Shown here: piece after piece, positions 25,878 to 34,727 of the stretch
How positions within the stretch are numbered: position 1 is the first letter of the stretch
Layout: every line of letters begins with the position of its first letter
Source: Nocardia vulneris
Lineage (GTDB): Bacteria; Actinomycetota; Actinomycetes; Mycobacteriales; Mycobacteriaceae
Direction of reading: 5' to 3'
Assembly: GCF_001613425.1 (NCBI RefSeq)
Contig: NZ_BDCI01000003.1
Span: 186,001 to 250,000 of the forward strand
DNA length: 64,000 bases
Translations under genes and position numbers: made by a program
Notes under the pieces: model-generated
Told to the model about the DNA's origin: nothing
The model's input: only the letters and a program-made list of their open reading frames with translations
Database searches by the model: none

Positions 25878-26449
25878 AACCCAGTCAAGTCTGACACGAA
25901 ATGAGTAACCAGCAATTTGCCATAGTTGGCGAACGTGCTGGTCGAGGGCGTGCGAGCGAACCTCCGGCAGAGCATGTTCAGCACTTCCAGCCGCGTCGTG
26001 CAGCCGGGACAAAACGCCTTTTACGGCTCAGTTCGCCGTCCAGGGCGACTACGGATCGAAGCGGGTGGCGTGGCGCGAACCCGGAGTTGAACACGGCGTT
26101 CCGACATCCGCCTGCTGTGGTGCAGCACACATCTGGCATCCATATTTGGTATGCGGCCAAGCGGTGCGGCAACTCCAGTGTCCGCAGCCGATCGTCTGTC
26201 TTCCGGTGATCGTCCACGTTGCCCGATCGACTACGCTCCGGCGATCCGCCGCAGTGCCCGATCGCGTTCGGGGAAATATCCGACCAGGCAGCGAGCGACA
26301 CAGCAACGGCCTCGCCCTTGACCTACGACGGGTTCACCTGCGCCAGCGCGGTCGACGGCATCCGATGCAGTTTGGGGAACAAGTCGTTCCGGGTCTCGCA
26401 GTTCTCCTACGAGTTCAGCTGAGCGGCAGGGTATTACGGCCGCTCCGGC
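25878..26449. other. Gene-poor 570-bp stretch, probably decayed
   Basis: No complete convincing gene lies between the LCP start and the holA stop. Base composition is lower in G+C than nearby, and all six frames are cut by stops or have odd residue usage. The only protein-like segment is near the right end on the plus strand (see the fragment at 26219). The left end must hold the promoter of the LCP gene. It replaces the direct rpsT-holA neighbourhood expected from mycobacterial order, so it may mark an old insertion or deletion. Confidence 0.5.
26219..26422 (+). pseudogene. Possible C-terminal remnant of a secreted Cys-pair protein
   Basis: The last 34 codons read LTYDGFTCASAVDGIRCSLG then NKSFRVSQFSYEFS and a stop. 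The pattern FTCxSxxxGIxC followed by a GKxF-like motif is typical of the ends of small secreted actinobacterial proteins with one disulfide. Upstream, the same frame is stopped at 26207-26209 and shows no signal peptide. I therefore read it as the tail of a gene that lost its front. The family match is by eye and uncertain. Confidence 0.35.
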
Positions 26450-27418
26450 TCAGTTTGCGGCGTGTAGGTCGAGGATGCGGGTGAGGGCGTGTTCGAGGGC
26501 GTAGCTCGCGTCGGCGGCGCCACCTTTGACGTCGGCGTTCAGTGTCGCGACGACCTGGAGGGCGGAGCCGATGGTGGCGGGGGTCCAGTTGCGGGCTTGC
26601 GCCTGTGCCTTTTTGACCTTCCACGGCGGCATGCCCAGCTGCTGCGCCAGTTTGAACGGGTCGCCGCGGCCCGCGGAGCCGACGCGGGCGATGGTGTGCA
26701 CCGAATCGGCGAGGGCGTCGGCGAGCAGCACGTGCGGGACGCCGCGATCGTTCGCCCAGCGCAACGCCTCCATCGCGCCGGAACGGTCACCGGCGACGGC
26801 GAGTTCTGCCACGTCGAACCCGGATACCTCGGCCTTGCCCGAGTAGTACTGGCGGACGGCGGCGACATCGATCTTGCCGCCGGTGTCGGCGACCAGCTGC
26901 GAACAAGCCGCGGCGAGTTCGCGCAGATCGGAGCCGATGGACTCCAACATCGCCTGCACCACGTCACCGGCGACGCGCACGCCCGCGTTGCGGAACTCGC
27001 CGCGGACGAACTCCACTCGTTCGGCGGACTTGGTCAGTTTGGCGCAATCGTGCTGGACGGCACCGGCTTTCTGGAGCGCGGGGACCAACGCTTTCGCGCG
27101 GCCACCCCCCGAGTGCAACACCACGAGCACCACACCGGGCGGCGGATCGCTCGCGGCTTCGGTGATCACGGAGACGGCTTCCTTGCCCGCCTCGGCCGCC
27201 GACTCCAAAATGATGACCCGGTCCTCGGCGAACAGCGAGGGACTCAGCAGCTCGGCCAGTTCCGCGGTGCTCGCGTCACCCGCCCGCATGCGGTCGACCG
27301 GCACGGCGTCGGCGTCCGGCGCGGTCTCCCGCACCTGCGCGGTGACCGCGCCGATCGCTCGTTCGACCAACAGTTCTTCATCGCCGAGCACCAGGTGCAA
27401 CGGTGCGGGCGCGCTCAT
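26450..27418 (-). CDS. holA: DNA polymerase III subunit delta
   Basis: A 322-residue delta subunit of the clamp loader, which opens the sliding clamp during replication. It starts [20 protein letters not shown], the usual opening of actinobacterial HolA, and continues with the degenerate AAA+ fold, including [20 protein letters not shown] and [13 protein letters not shown] in the C-terminal collar. Matches Rv2413c. In the expected order comEC should follow directly upstream, but a toxin-antitoxin pair is inserted between them. Confidence 0.92.
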   Translation of the reverse strand: MSAPAPLHLVLGDEELLVERAIGAVTAQVRETAPDADAVPVDRMRAGDASTAELAELLSPSLFAEDRVIILESAAEAGKEAVSVITEAASDPPPGVVLVVLHSGGGRAKALVPALQKAGAVQHDCAKLTKSAERVEFVRGEFRNAGVRVAGDVVQAMLESIGSDLRELAAACSQLVADTGGKIDVAAVRQYYSGKAEVSGFDVAELAVAGDRSGAMEALRWANDRGVPHVLLADALADSVHTIARVGSAGRGDPFKLAQQLGMPPWKVKKAQAQARNWTPATIGSALQVVATLNADVKGGAADASYALEHALTRILDLHAAN

Positions 27419-27557
27419 GACTTCGCCCCGCCGGCCCGCACCTTCGCCGCACCCGACGAAGCACCGTGCCTACGGTTCACTCGCTGACGCTCGTTGTGGT
27501 CGGTCACGGCAGCGATCCTACGGTGACCCACCGACAGCCTCCCCGCAGGTTCGCCGT

Positions 27558-27872
27558 TCACCGCGCACCGCGCAAGACCCGGCAACTCGCATCGACCACC
27601 CGATGGGTCAGCGTCGTATCGAGTCGATCGACTCTTTCGCCGACATGACCGCGCGGCAGCCACAACAATCGATCGGCCAGCGCCACACCGAACGGTGTTT
27701 CCACCGCGGTACCGAAAGGAGCTGCGCGGTAACGGGTTCCGGTTTCCAGTTCGACCACCACCACGGTCGGGCCTGCGGCGTCGTTGTATTCGTCGCTCGA
27801 AACGACCAGGTAGAGTTCGCGTTCACCGGTCAATGGGGAGGGGTCGGAGAGGTAGATGTCCCCTTGCCTCAT
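27558..27872 (-). CDS. PemK/MazF-like toxin
   Basis: A 104-residue protein opening MRQGDIYLSDPSPLTGEREL, then YLVVSSDEYN, a hydrophobic strand TVVVVELE and FGVALADRLLWLPRGHVGER. These are the strand order and length of MazF/PemK endoribonuclease toxins. The start at 27872 overlaps the stop of the upstream ribbon-helix-helix gene by four bases (ATGA), giving the normal antitoxin-first order. A longer frame starting at 27905 is rejected for that reason. The RNA target is unknown. Confidence 0.8.
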   Translation of the reverse strand: MRQGDIYLSDPSPLTGERELYLVVSSDEYNDAAGPTVVVVELETGTRYRAAPFGTAVETPFGVALADRLLWLPRGHVGERVDRLDTTLTHRVVDASCRVLRGAR

Positions 27873-28132
27873 GCCGGCTCGCCCGAGCGCCGTTCCGCCT
27901 TCCAACCACTCAAGCCATCGCGCATCGCGCGAGATTTCCGAGCCAGGCGTTCGGGGTCCCCGGCCTCCGCCACCGCGACCATACGAGCGTGCTCCTCGAA
28001 TTCGCGACGCAGCAGCTTCTCCTCGATCGCCTTGGCGGCGAACGCGGTGAGGGTGACGCCGTCGGTCTCAGCGGCTTGCTTGGCAGCCTCGACCAGCTCT
28101 TTCTGTAGCCGCATGTTCACGGGCCTGGTCAT
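27869..28132 (-). CDS. Ribbon-helix-helix antitoxin
   Basis: An 87-residue protein with an N-terminal ribbon-helix-helix DNA-binding segment (VNMRLQKELVEAAKQAAETD, then GVTLTAFAAKAIEEKL) and a charged C-terminal tail that would bind and block the toxin. First gene of a coupled pair with the PemK/MazF-like toxin. The ATG at 28132 is preceded by GAAGGG. The 60 bases upstream are A+T rich, with two TGTAT direct repeats 13 bases apart, a possible autorepression site. Confidence 0.8.
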   Translation of the reverse strand: MTRPVNMRLQKELVEAAKQAAETDGVTLTAFAAKAIEEKLLRREFEEHARMVAVAEAGDPERLARKSRAMRDGLSGWKAERRSGEPA

Positions 28133-28194
28133 CCCTTCACTTTACCGTTGTATAGCCACGCTGTATTGCAATCTGCTTTACAGGCCGCAATGCG

Positions 28195-30858
28195 CTACCG
28201 GGAGGTCATGGTTCTGGGTGGGTTGCCGCCGAGGACCAGGAGGTCGCCGTGGTGGTCGGTGCGGAGCACGGAGGTGCCGAGGGTGGTGAGTTCGGCGAGG
28301 ATGCCGTGGTGCGGGTGACCGAAGGTGTTCTCGGCGCCGACGCTGATCAGGGTCAGGCGTGGGTGCACCGCGTCGAGGAACTCTTTTGTGGTCGTCCGGG
28401 ATCCGTGGTGCGGAAGCTTCAAGATGTCGGCGTGTAGTGCGGTCCCTTGCCGTAGTAGTGCTTGCTGGGCTGGAGCCTCGATATCACCGGTCAGCAGGAT
28501 CCGACCGGCCGCGGTGTCGGCGGCGAGGACGATCGACCGGTCGTTGGCGTCCTCGGCTTCGGCACCCGGGGTCGGCCGTGCGCCCGTCAGCTCGGGTGCG
28601 AGCACCGTCAGCCGGACCCCACCGATCTCCAGCACTTGCCCGGCCACCAGCGCCAACACCGGAATACGTTCGCGCCGTGCAATTTCCACCACCTGTGCAA
28701 TGTTCTCGACTCGCCCGCCCTTGGCGCGTGCCGCCGGTGCTGCACCAGTTCGCCGACACCGTTCACCACCGGTCGCACACCAATCGGTGGACGCGCACGA
28801 CGGCGTACGTCCGTCCCCTGAATGCGCGCATTCGGCCTCCGCGGACAAGCACCGCTCCGCTTCGAGTTCACCGCCGTTCGGATCCGTCCCGGCCGCAGGT
28901 CTGGCCGGTTCACCTTGTGCCCCGGGTACTTCGCAAGTGTCGGCACCCGACTGGCGCGAGACCGCCCCCGCGCCTCCGTTCGGTGCCGGCTCCGGCGGCG
29001 AGCGACGGACCGGCACACCATCGCCTTCCCGCGCGCCATCGCCTTCCCGCACACCGACTGCGATCGCGGCGACCGCGCGGTCTTCCAGCGCACCGGTGAG
29101 ACCTCCGATGTGGTCGGCGTGGGGGTGGGTCAGTACGAGGAGGTCGATGCGGGATATGCCCATGCGGTTCAAGCACATTCGGATACGCCGGGGTTCGGGG
29201 CCGACGTCGATCACCACTGCGGAACCGTCGCCGGTGGACAGTGCGAGCCCGTCACCCTGGCCCACGTCGCAGACGGCGAGTACCCAACCGGACGGAGGCC
29301 AGCCGGGGTGCCAGATGCGGACCGGAATCAGCACCGCGGCAACGCAGAAGGCGACCGTCAGCACCAGTCTGCGGCTGGCCGCGAAACGCAACGCGAGGAT
29401 GCCGACGACGATGATCGCTGCGGCCGCCAGCCCACCGGACAAGCCGCCGGGCACCACTACGGACGCGCCCGGCACCGCGGCCGCGTGTTCGGCGACGAAC
29501 AGCAACCACCACAGCGGCGGTGCCGCGCAGTGCACGACCAATTCGGCCAGGGGCGACCAGATCGACGCCAGCACCGCGGCGACCGCCCCGATCACGGTGA
29601 TCGGTGCGACGACCGGTTCGACGAGCATGTTCGCCAGAATCGCGACGAGGCTGAGCTTTCCGGTCACCGCGATGACGAGCGGAGCCGTAACGACGAACGC
29701 GGCCGCCGCCACCGCGCAGAGTTCCGCGGGCAGGCGCCACCAGCCGCGGGCGCGCAACCAGTCCGCCCAACTCGGTGCCAGCAGGATCAGTCCGCCGGTG
29801 GCGGCAGCCGATAACGCGAAGCCCATCGATACCGCGAGCGGGGGCCAAACGGCGAGCAGGCCGATGATCGCCGCACACAACGCTGGAAGTGCTTGTTTCC
29901 GCCGACCAGTCACCAAGGCCAGCAGGGTGATCGACCCCATCGCTCCCGCCCGCAACACGCTCGGGTCGGGCCGTGCGACGATCACGAACAGCACCAGCAC
30001 GAGCCCGGCGACCAACGCGGCAGCACGCGGACCGAGGGTGAGCGCGCGTATCGCGCCCAGTACCACCGCCAGCAGGATCGTGAAGTTCGTCCCGCTCACG
30101 GCGCAGAGATGTTCCAGCCCAGCGATTTCGAAGTCTTCGCGAACTTGGTCCGACAGTGCCGAGGTATCCCCGACGACGAGCGCCGGGAGCAAACCCGCTG
30201 GTTCGGCGGGCAATGCGCGGGTGACCGCCGCCGCGAAGTCGGTACGCACAGCACGAGCGAGCCGTTGCCACCAGGGCAATGCACCCATCGGCTGCGGTTC
30301 TCCCACCGCCCGCAGTGTCGCGACGGTGAGGTCGCGCTGCCTAGGACGGTCGGCTTTCGCCGGGAACTGCACCGTCTGTCCCGGCGAAAGATTCGCCCAG
30401 CCCGCACCGGCGGCCAGAATCACCACCGCACCACCGGCCCGCACGGTCCGCTCGCCGTAACGGTACTCCCGCAGATTCGCCCTGAACACCCAGCGGTCAG
30501 CACCGAACGCATTGCCGCGCACCGGCTTCGGATCATCACTCGCCGTCACCAGCACCCGCACCGAATGCCCGGCCAACGCCCGCAACGGATGCGTCGCCAC
30601 CTGATGTTCCCGCCATGCCGCCGCGACCGCGAACCCGCCCGCCAACAGCACAGCCGCCAGCACCACCACCGCCACAGCCCGCTGCCGCACCCGCCGATGC
30701 GCCATCGCCCACAACAGCAACACCCACAATTCGATCGCCAGCACAACCAGCGCGATCGCCACCCAAACCCCCACCACCCACCCGGCAGTCAATGCCACAA
30801 TCGTTGCCCCCCAACAACACAACGCCGCAGGCACCAACCGCGCATCAAGCACCTCCAT
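28195..30858 (-). CDS. comEC: ComEC/Rec2 DNA-uptake channel protein with insert
   Basis: A large polytopic membrane protein of about 887 residues. It has N-terminal helices, a central Competence domain (LEHLCAVSGTNFTILLAVVL) and a C-terminal metallo-beta-lactamase-like domain. The metal motif LVLTHPHADHIGGL (about 570-583) is intact and LLTGDIEAPAQQALL and LKLPHHGSRTT follow. Between the first metal motif and ENIAQVVEIARRERIP sits an insert of about 115 Gly/Pro/Glu-rich residues (roughly 28715-29060) not typical for the family. The start at 30858 (MEVLDARLVPAAL) fits the family better than the longer frame, which adds an odd Cys/Trp/Gly-rich head. The 265 bases to comEA then hold no gene. Matches Rv2414c in position. 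Confidence 0.88.
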   Translation of the reverse strand: MEVLDARLVPAALCCWGATIVALTAGWVVGVWVAIALVVLAIELWVLLLWAMAHRRVRQRAVAVVVLAAVLLAGGFAVAAAWREHQVATHPLRALAGHSVRVLVTASDDPKPVRGNAFGADRWVFRANLREYRYGERTVRAGGAVVILAAGAGWANLSPGQTVQFPAKADRPRQRDLTVATLRAVGEPQPMGALPWWQRLARAVRTDFAAAVTRALPAEPAGLLPALVVGDTSALSDQVREDFEIAGLEHLCAVSGTNFTILLAVVLGAIRALTLGPRAAALVAGLVLVLFVIVARPDPSVLRAGAMGSITLLALVTGRRKQALPALCAAIIGLLAVWPPLAVSMGFALSAAATGGLILLAPSWADWLRARGWWRLPAELCAVAAAAFVVTAPLVIAVTGKLSLVAILANMLVEPVVAPITVIGAVAAVLASIWSPLAELVVHCAAPPLWWLLFVAEHAAAVPGASVVVPGGLSGGLAAAAIIVVGILALRFAASRRLVLTVAFCVAAVLIPVRIWHPGWPPSGWVLAVCDVGQGDGLALSTGDGSAVVIDVGPEPRRIRMCLNRMGISRIDLLVLTHPHADHIGGLTGALEDRAVAAIAVGVREGDGAREGDGVPVRRSPPEPAPNGGAGAVSRQSGADTCEVPGAQGEPARPAAGTDPNGGELEAERCLSAEAECAHSGDGRTPSCASTDWCATGGERCRRTGAAPAARAKGGRVENIAQVVEIARRERIPVLALVAGQVLEIGGVRLTVLAPELTGARPTPGAEAEDANDRSIVLAADTAAGRILLTGDIEAPAQQALLRQGTALHADILKLPHHGSRTTTKEFLDAVHPRLTLISVGAENTFGHPHHGILAELTTLGTSVLRTDHHGDLLVLGGNPPRTMTSR

Positions 30859-31123
30859 CCCCCGGTCCCCCGCCTCCTCCCCGCGCACCTCGACCACACC
30901 ACCCCTCATCCCCGACCCCATCCACCACACCGCGCAGGCCACGCCGGACCGACACTCTCCACCACACCGAACTCCGCGATTGCGACGCGGCAGCGCCGCA
31001 CGCACCGAGCCACCAGCACTACGCCCCAGCGACCCAACACCATTGACAACGTCGACGGATCGAACCCCTCGGGCCGCTGCTCGCCCGTCGCACCAGCGGT
31101 GCGCCGCACCACGCCGACCGTCC

Positions 31124-32923
31124 TCATACCCGCACCAGCTCGCGGAGGCGGGCGAGGCGGGCTGGGCCGATGCCGTCCACTTCGCCGAGTTGGGTTATGT
31201 CGGTGAAGCGACCGTGGGTGGTGCGCCAGGTGATGATCGCTTTGGCGGTGACGGGACCTACGCCGGGGAGGGCGTCGAGTTGGGTTTCGGTGGCGGTGTT
31301 CAGGTCGAGGCGGCCCGAAGACGGTGGAGGCTGGGCGGAGCCGGAGCCGGAGGCGGAGGGGGCTGTGGGTCGACCGCCCGCGCTGATTGTCGCGCTGCCG
31401 AGTTTCGGTGCTGCGGGGTCGGCGCCGGACGGGCCGACCAGCACCTGGTCGCCGTCGGACAGTCGCTGCGCCAGGTTGAGGCCGGTGGTGTCGGCGCCGT
31501 CACGCGGGCCACCTGCCGCAGTGAGGGCATCGGCCACCCGCGCTCCCGTCGGCAGTCGCACCAATCCGGTCCGATGCACCAGCCCGACGACACTGACCAC
31601 CAGTTCGCCCGCGGGCGAGCCAGGCTCAACAGGTTTCGGCCCGGTCCCGCTCTGCGCTGCTGTACCCGGCGGTGAGGCGGGTGCCGCGACGTCAGCGGTC
31701 GAGTGCACCGCGGGCAGCGGCGGCACCGGCCGCGCGATCGGCCGCTCACGAAAGATCACGACTCCGGCGACCACCATCGCCACCACGCCGACCGCCAGCA
31801 AAGTGCATACCCCGCGCCGCCCAGGGTCGACTCGGATTCCCCGAAACCGCTCCGGCACCAACCGATCCCGCCACCCACGTCGAGCCGCCGGCTCCGTCAA
31901 CCATCCCGGCGACCGCACCACCCCGACGTCATCACCTGCAGCCCCACAATCCGCCGCAGGAGCCAACACCTCATGGTCCCAATTACCTTGGCGCCCTGCG
32001 TTTCCCCTGCGCGCGCCCGATGAAGCCGCCGGCTCCGTCCGGTCCTTGCTCGACCGAATTCCCTCGACGTCGTCACCCACAGCCGCTCGGTCCGCCGCGA
32101 AGGCCGGCTCCTCCCGACCCCAACTGCCTTCGCGCCCTGCCTCTCCTCGGTGCACGCCACACAGAACCTCCGGCTGCGTCCGGTCAGTGCGCGACCGCAC
32201 CACCCCGACGTCAGCACCCGCAGTCCCGCGATCCACCGCGGCGGCCGACACCTCCTCGTCCCCATAGCCTTCGGGCCCTGAATCTCCTCGACGCACGCCC
32301 GGCTGAACCACCGGCTCCCTCCGATTCGTGCGCGACCCTCCGACCCCGACGTCGTCGCCCACACTGGGCACCTCGTCGTCCGCCGCGGGAGCCAAACCTC
32401 CTAGAGCCCAGTTCACCTGGGGGATGTCAGGTGCCATGTCCCCGCCGAGGCCCGCATCCGACACATCCGCCCGCCGCCGCGTCGCGCCGTCTGCCGGCAC
32501 ACCTGATCTGGCGTCGGCACCCTCCACCGCGACCGGCGACAACCCCGCACCCGGATCGGCACTGTTCGCGTCCCCCGGCGCTCCGGCGCTGGCCGGAACC
32601 TCGGTCCGCACATGCACATCCGAGGCTCCGTTCGCGTCGCCCGCCACGGGATCGCAGCGGTCCGCACCGCTCGACCGTGCGGCCGGTGCCGCGTCCGTAC
32701 GCGAGGACTCGGCAATCGGGGGCGCGCTGGTGCTCGGTGCCGAGTGCGATCCCGTCAGTGCCCGCAATCCCTCGGCCTCCCACCGCTTCACCGCCAGCGC
32801 CCGTGATACGTGGGGTCGCCGGGTGCGCAAGGGTCTCGGGCTGGTGCCGCGGCCGGCGCGCACGCGGGCGGTCAGGGTGCCGAGTCGCTGGTGGGTCCGG
32901 TCGCGCTCTTGCTGTCGTGACAT
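31124..32923 (-). CDS. comEA: ComEA-like DNA-binding protein with repeat-bearing head
   Basis: A 599-residue ComEA homologue. The C-terminus carries two helix-hairpin-helix motifs (LDLNTATETQLDALPGVGPV, then GEVDGIGPARLARLREL) that bind DNA. Before it lies a SLBB-type domain (~440-520: GLVRLPTGARVADALTAAGG). A single membrane helix is near 372-395 (LLAVGVVAMVVAGVVIF). The unusual part is the long N-terminal, cytoplasmic region of about 370 residues. After a basic start it becomes low-complexity, and residues ~170-350 are built of 47-residue repeats with exact 141-bp spacing. Mycobacterial ComEA (Rv2415c) is roughly half this size. It probably works with ComEC in DNA transport across the membrane, though competence is not proven in these bacteria. 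Confidence 0.88.
   Translation of the reverse strand: MSRQQERDRTHQRLGTLTARVRAGRGTSPRPLRTRRPHVSRALAVKRWEAEGLRALTGSHSAPSTSAPPIAESSRTDAAPAARSSGADRCDPVAGDANGASDVHVRTEVPASAGAPGDANSADPGAGLSPVAVEGADARSGVPADGATRRRADVSDAGLGGDMAPDIPQVNWALGGLAPAADDEVPSVGDDVGVGGSRTNRREPVVQPGVRRGDSGPEGYGDEEVSAAAVDRGTAGADVGVVRSRTDRTQPEVLCGVHRGEAGREGSWGREEPAFAADRAAVGDDVEGIRSSKDRTEPAASSGARRGNAGRQGNWDHEVLAPAADCGAAGDDVGVVRSPGWLTEPAARRGWRDRLVPERFRGIRVDPGRRGVCTLLAVGVVAMVVAGVVIFRERPIARPVPPLPAVHSTADVAAPASPPGTAAQSGTGPKPVEPGSPAGELVVSVVGLVHRTGLVRLPTGARVADALTAAGGPRDGADTTGLNLAQRLSDGDQVLVGPSGADPAAPKLGSATISAGGRPTAPSASGSGSAQPPPSSGRLDLNTATETQLDALPGVGPVTAKAIITWRTTHGRFTDITQLGEVDGIGPARLARLRELVRV
31880..32400 (-). repeat. Degenerate 141-bp tandem repeats inside comEA
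   Basis: The anchor CGACGTC (or CGACGT/CGACGTCA) starts at 31924, 32065, 32206 and 32347 on the plus strand, exactly 141 bp apart each time. This corresponds to 47-residue units of the form GDDVGVVRSRTDRTEP, a variable middle with RRGxAGxEGxW, and EEPAFAADRAA. About three and a half copies are present; they have diverged by substitutions but not in length. Confidence 0.9.
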
Positions 32924-33094
32924 GTGACCGAACGTAGTTTCGGGGGCGGGGCAAAGGTCTTGGCCGAACAGGTATTTCGCCTGTCTTGTGGACCGTCGCG
33001 CGATGGGGACAACTCGCCGACGACACGCAGACCGATCGCCGGATCACCGGTGCGCGCGCACCCGGATTCCGCGGGCTGATGCCAGACTTGCCCC

Positions 33095-33877
33095 GTGATC
33101 CGTTTCCGTTTCGGCTTGGCGCCGGTGGACCGAGTCGCCCCGTGGGGAGAGCAACGCCGGACGTTGCACTGGTTCGCGCTGACCGAAGGTTGGTACGGCA
33201 TCGACCTCGGCGGGCAGTCCCTGCTGCGTTATTCCGCGCGTACCACCGAACTCCTGCGCACGCAGTCCGGCGGCGTGGAGACGCCTTATGACTGCTACGT
33301 CGCCTATTACGTTGCCCGCCTGTGGGAGGACCTGCTGGCCTTGCTACCCAGCGTGCTGGAACCGGTCCCCGGGGACCTCGCCGATTTCATCGGTGCCGAC
33401 GCCGCGGACTGGCGGTGGTCCGAATCCGACGCGGCCGAGGCCGCCGCCACCTGGTACGGCGAGCACACCCTGGACACCGGCTACCTCTGGTTCGGCCCGC
33501 ATCTGCGCTGGTGGCGCACGATCGACGGCGCCGCCGACACCGTCACCCTGGCCTGGCACCACCCGCCGGACCCGGAGCACGAGATCGAGTTCACCGCACC
33601 GTCGTCCGGCCGGATCAGCGTACCGACCGACGAATTCCGCAGCGCCGTCAGAGAACTCGACCGCGCACTGCTGTCCGCGATGGCTACTCGGCTGCGCGAG
33701 TTCGAATCATCCGGTCCCCCACCGGGTATCGATCTCGACCTCGACCACCTCGCGTACGAACAGGACGATCGGGCACGCTGGCTCGCCCGCGCGATGAACC
33801 AGCAGCCCGACACGGATTGGTCGGCGGTGCGGTCCGGCGTCGACGCGCTGCGCCGATCGTCGTCCGCCCTGCCCTGA
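33095..33877 (+). CDS. DUF5984-like protein, function unknown
   Basis: A 260-residue soluble protein, Trp- and Tyr-rich, starting MIRFRFGLAPVDRVAPWGEQ then RRTLHWFALTEGWYGIDLGG. This opening fits the actinobacterial DUF5984 family as I remember it. Other notable segments: WRWSESDAAEAAATWYGEHT, GPHLRWWRTIDG and IEFTAPSSGRISVPTDEF. No signal peptide, membrane helix or catalytic motif is apparent. It is the only plus-strand gene between comEA and degV, and its stop is five bases from the degV stop (convergent). It is not part of the mycobacterial order. Confidence 0.75.
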   Translation: MIRFRFGLAPVDRVAPWGEQRRTLHWFALTEGWYGIDLGGQSLLRYSARTTELLRTQSGGVETPYDCYVAYYVARLWEDLLALLPSVLEPVPGDLADFIGADAADWRWSESDAAEAAATWYGEHTLDTGYLWFGPHLRWWRTIDGAADTVTLAWHHPPDPEHEIEFTAPSSGRISVPTDEFRSAVRELDRALLSAMATRLREFESSGPPPGIDLDLDHLAYEQDDRARWLARAMNQQPDTDWSAVRSGVDALRRSSSALP

Positions 33878-33881
33878 CCGG

Positions 33882-34724
33882 CTACGCGCAGCCGCCCGGC
33901 AGCACGAGCACGCCGACGGCCCCGAGTCCGAGGTGCACGCCGAGCGCGGGCCCGAATTCGGCCACGATCAGTTCCCGGATACCGGGCACCAGCTCGCGAA
34001 GCTGCGTGGCGACGGTCTGGGCGGCCTCTTCGGCCCCGAGGTGCTGGACGGCAACCGCGGCACCGTCCTCCCCTGCCGCATCCACCGCTGCCGCAACGAG
34101 TTTCGCGAATGCCTTGGATCGGGTACGCACCTTCTCGCGCAGCTCCAGGCGCCCTGCGACGATCTGCAGCAGCGGTTTGGTGACCAGCTCGCTGCCGAAG
34201 AACGCGGCGGCCGAACTCAGCCTGCCGCCGCGACGCAGCTGTTCGGTCCGATTGACCAGGATGAACGTGCGGGCGCGGCTCGATGCGGCGACCGCGGTGT
34301 CGTAGACGATGTCCAGCGCGGCGCCCGTGCGGGCCCGCCGGGCCGCCGCGAGCACGGGCAGCCCGGTGGCGAGTCCCGCGCCGAGCGAGTCGACGAGCCG
34401 CACGCGATCGGCGGCGTCCATGTCCCGCACCGCCTGCCTGCCCGCCTCCCAGGTACCGGAGAGCTGGCGTGAAATATGCACCGCGACAACACCGTCGCCA
34501 CCGCTGCGCGCCCAGGCCTGCTCGTACACGGCGCGCAATTCACCGGGTGAGGCGGCCGAGGTGGTCACCGTGTCGGCGGTGTAGTCGATCTCGATCGGGT
34601 CGATACCTTCGCGGATCGCACGGTCACCGATCAGGACATGCAGTGGGACGACGTCGATCTCGAGCTCATCGACGAATTCGGCAGGAAGGCTGGCCGACGA
34701 ATCTGTCACGACCACGACGGCCAC
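33882..34724 (-). CDS. DegV family fatty-acid-binding protein
   Basis: A 280-residue DegV protein. The family binds fatty acids and in other bacteria feeds them to fatty-acid kinase. The start is a GTG giving MAVVVVTDSSASLPAEF with the conserved TDSSASL motif. The ligand loop follows at VHISRQLSGTWEAGRQAV (~90-107) and the C-terminal half has IVAGRLELREKVRTRSKAF. Matches Rv2417c. It lies three bases after the octT stop, so it is the last gene of the leftward proA-to-degV series. Confidence 0.92.
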   Translation of the reverse strand: MAVVVVTDSSASLPAEFVDELEIDVVPLHVLIGDRAIREGIDPIEIDYTADTVTTSAASPGELRAVYEQAWARSGGDGVVAVHISRQLSGTWEAGRQAVRDMDAADRVRLVDSLGAGLATGLPVLAAARRARTGAALDIVYDTAVAASSRARTFILVNRTEQLRRGGRLSSAAAFFGSELVTKPLLQIVAGRLELREKVRTRSKAFAKLVAAAVDAAGEDGAAVAVQHLGAEEAAQTVATQLRELVPGIRELIVAEFGPALGVHLGLGAVGVLVLPGGCA

Positions 34725-34727
34725 GGA

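Noticed and set aside
27415..27663. 82-codon minus frame between holA and the toxin
   Set aside because: Basic, low-complexity, overlaps the toxin gene in another frame and has no conserved pattern.
28325..30460. 711-codon frame antisense to comEC
   Set aside because: Ser/Thr/Ala/Arg composition without motifs; comEC has the metal site and membrane helices.
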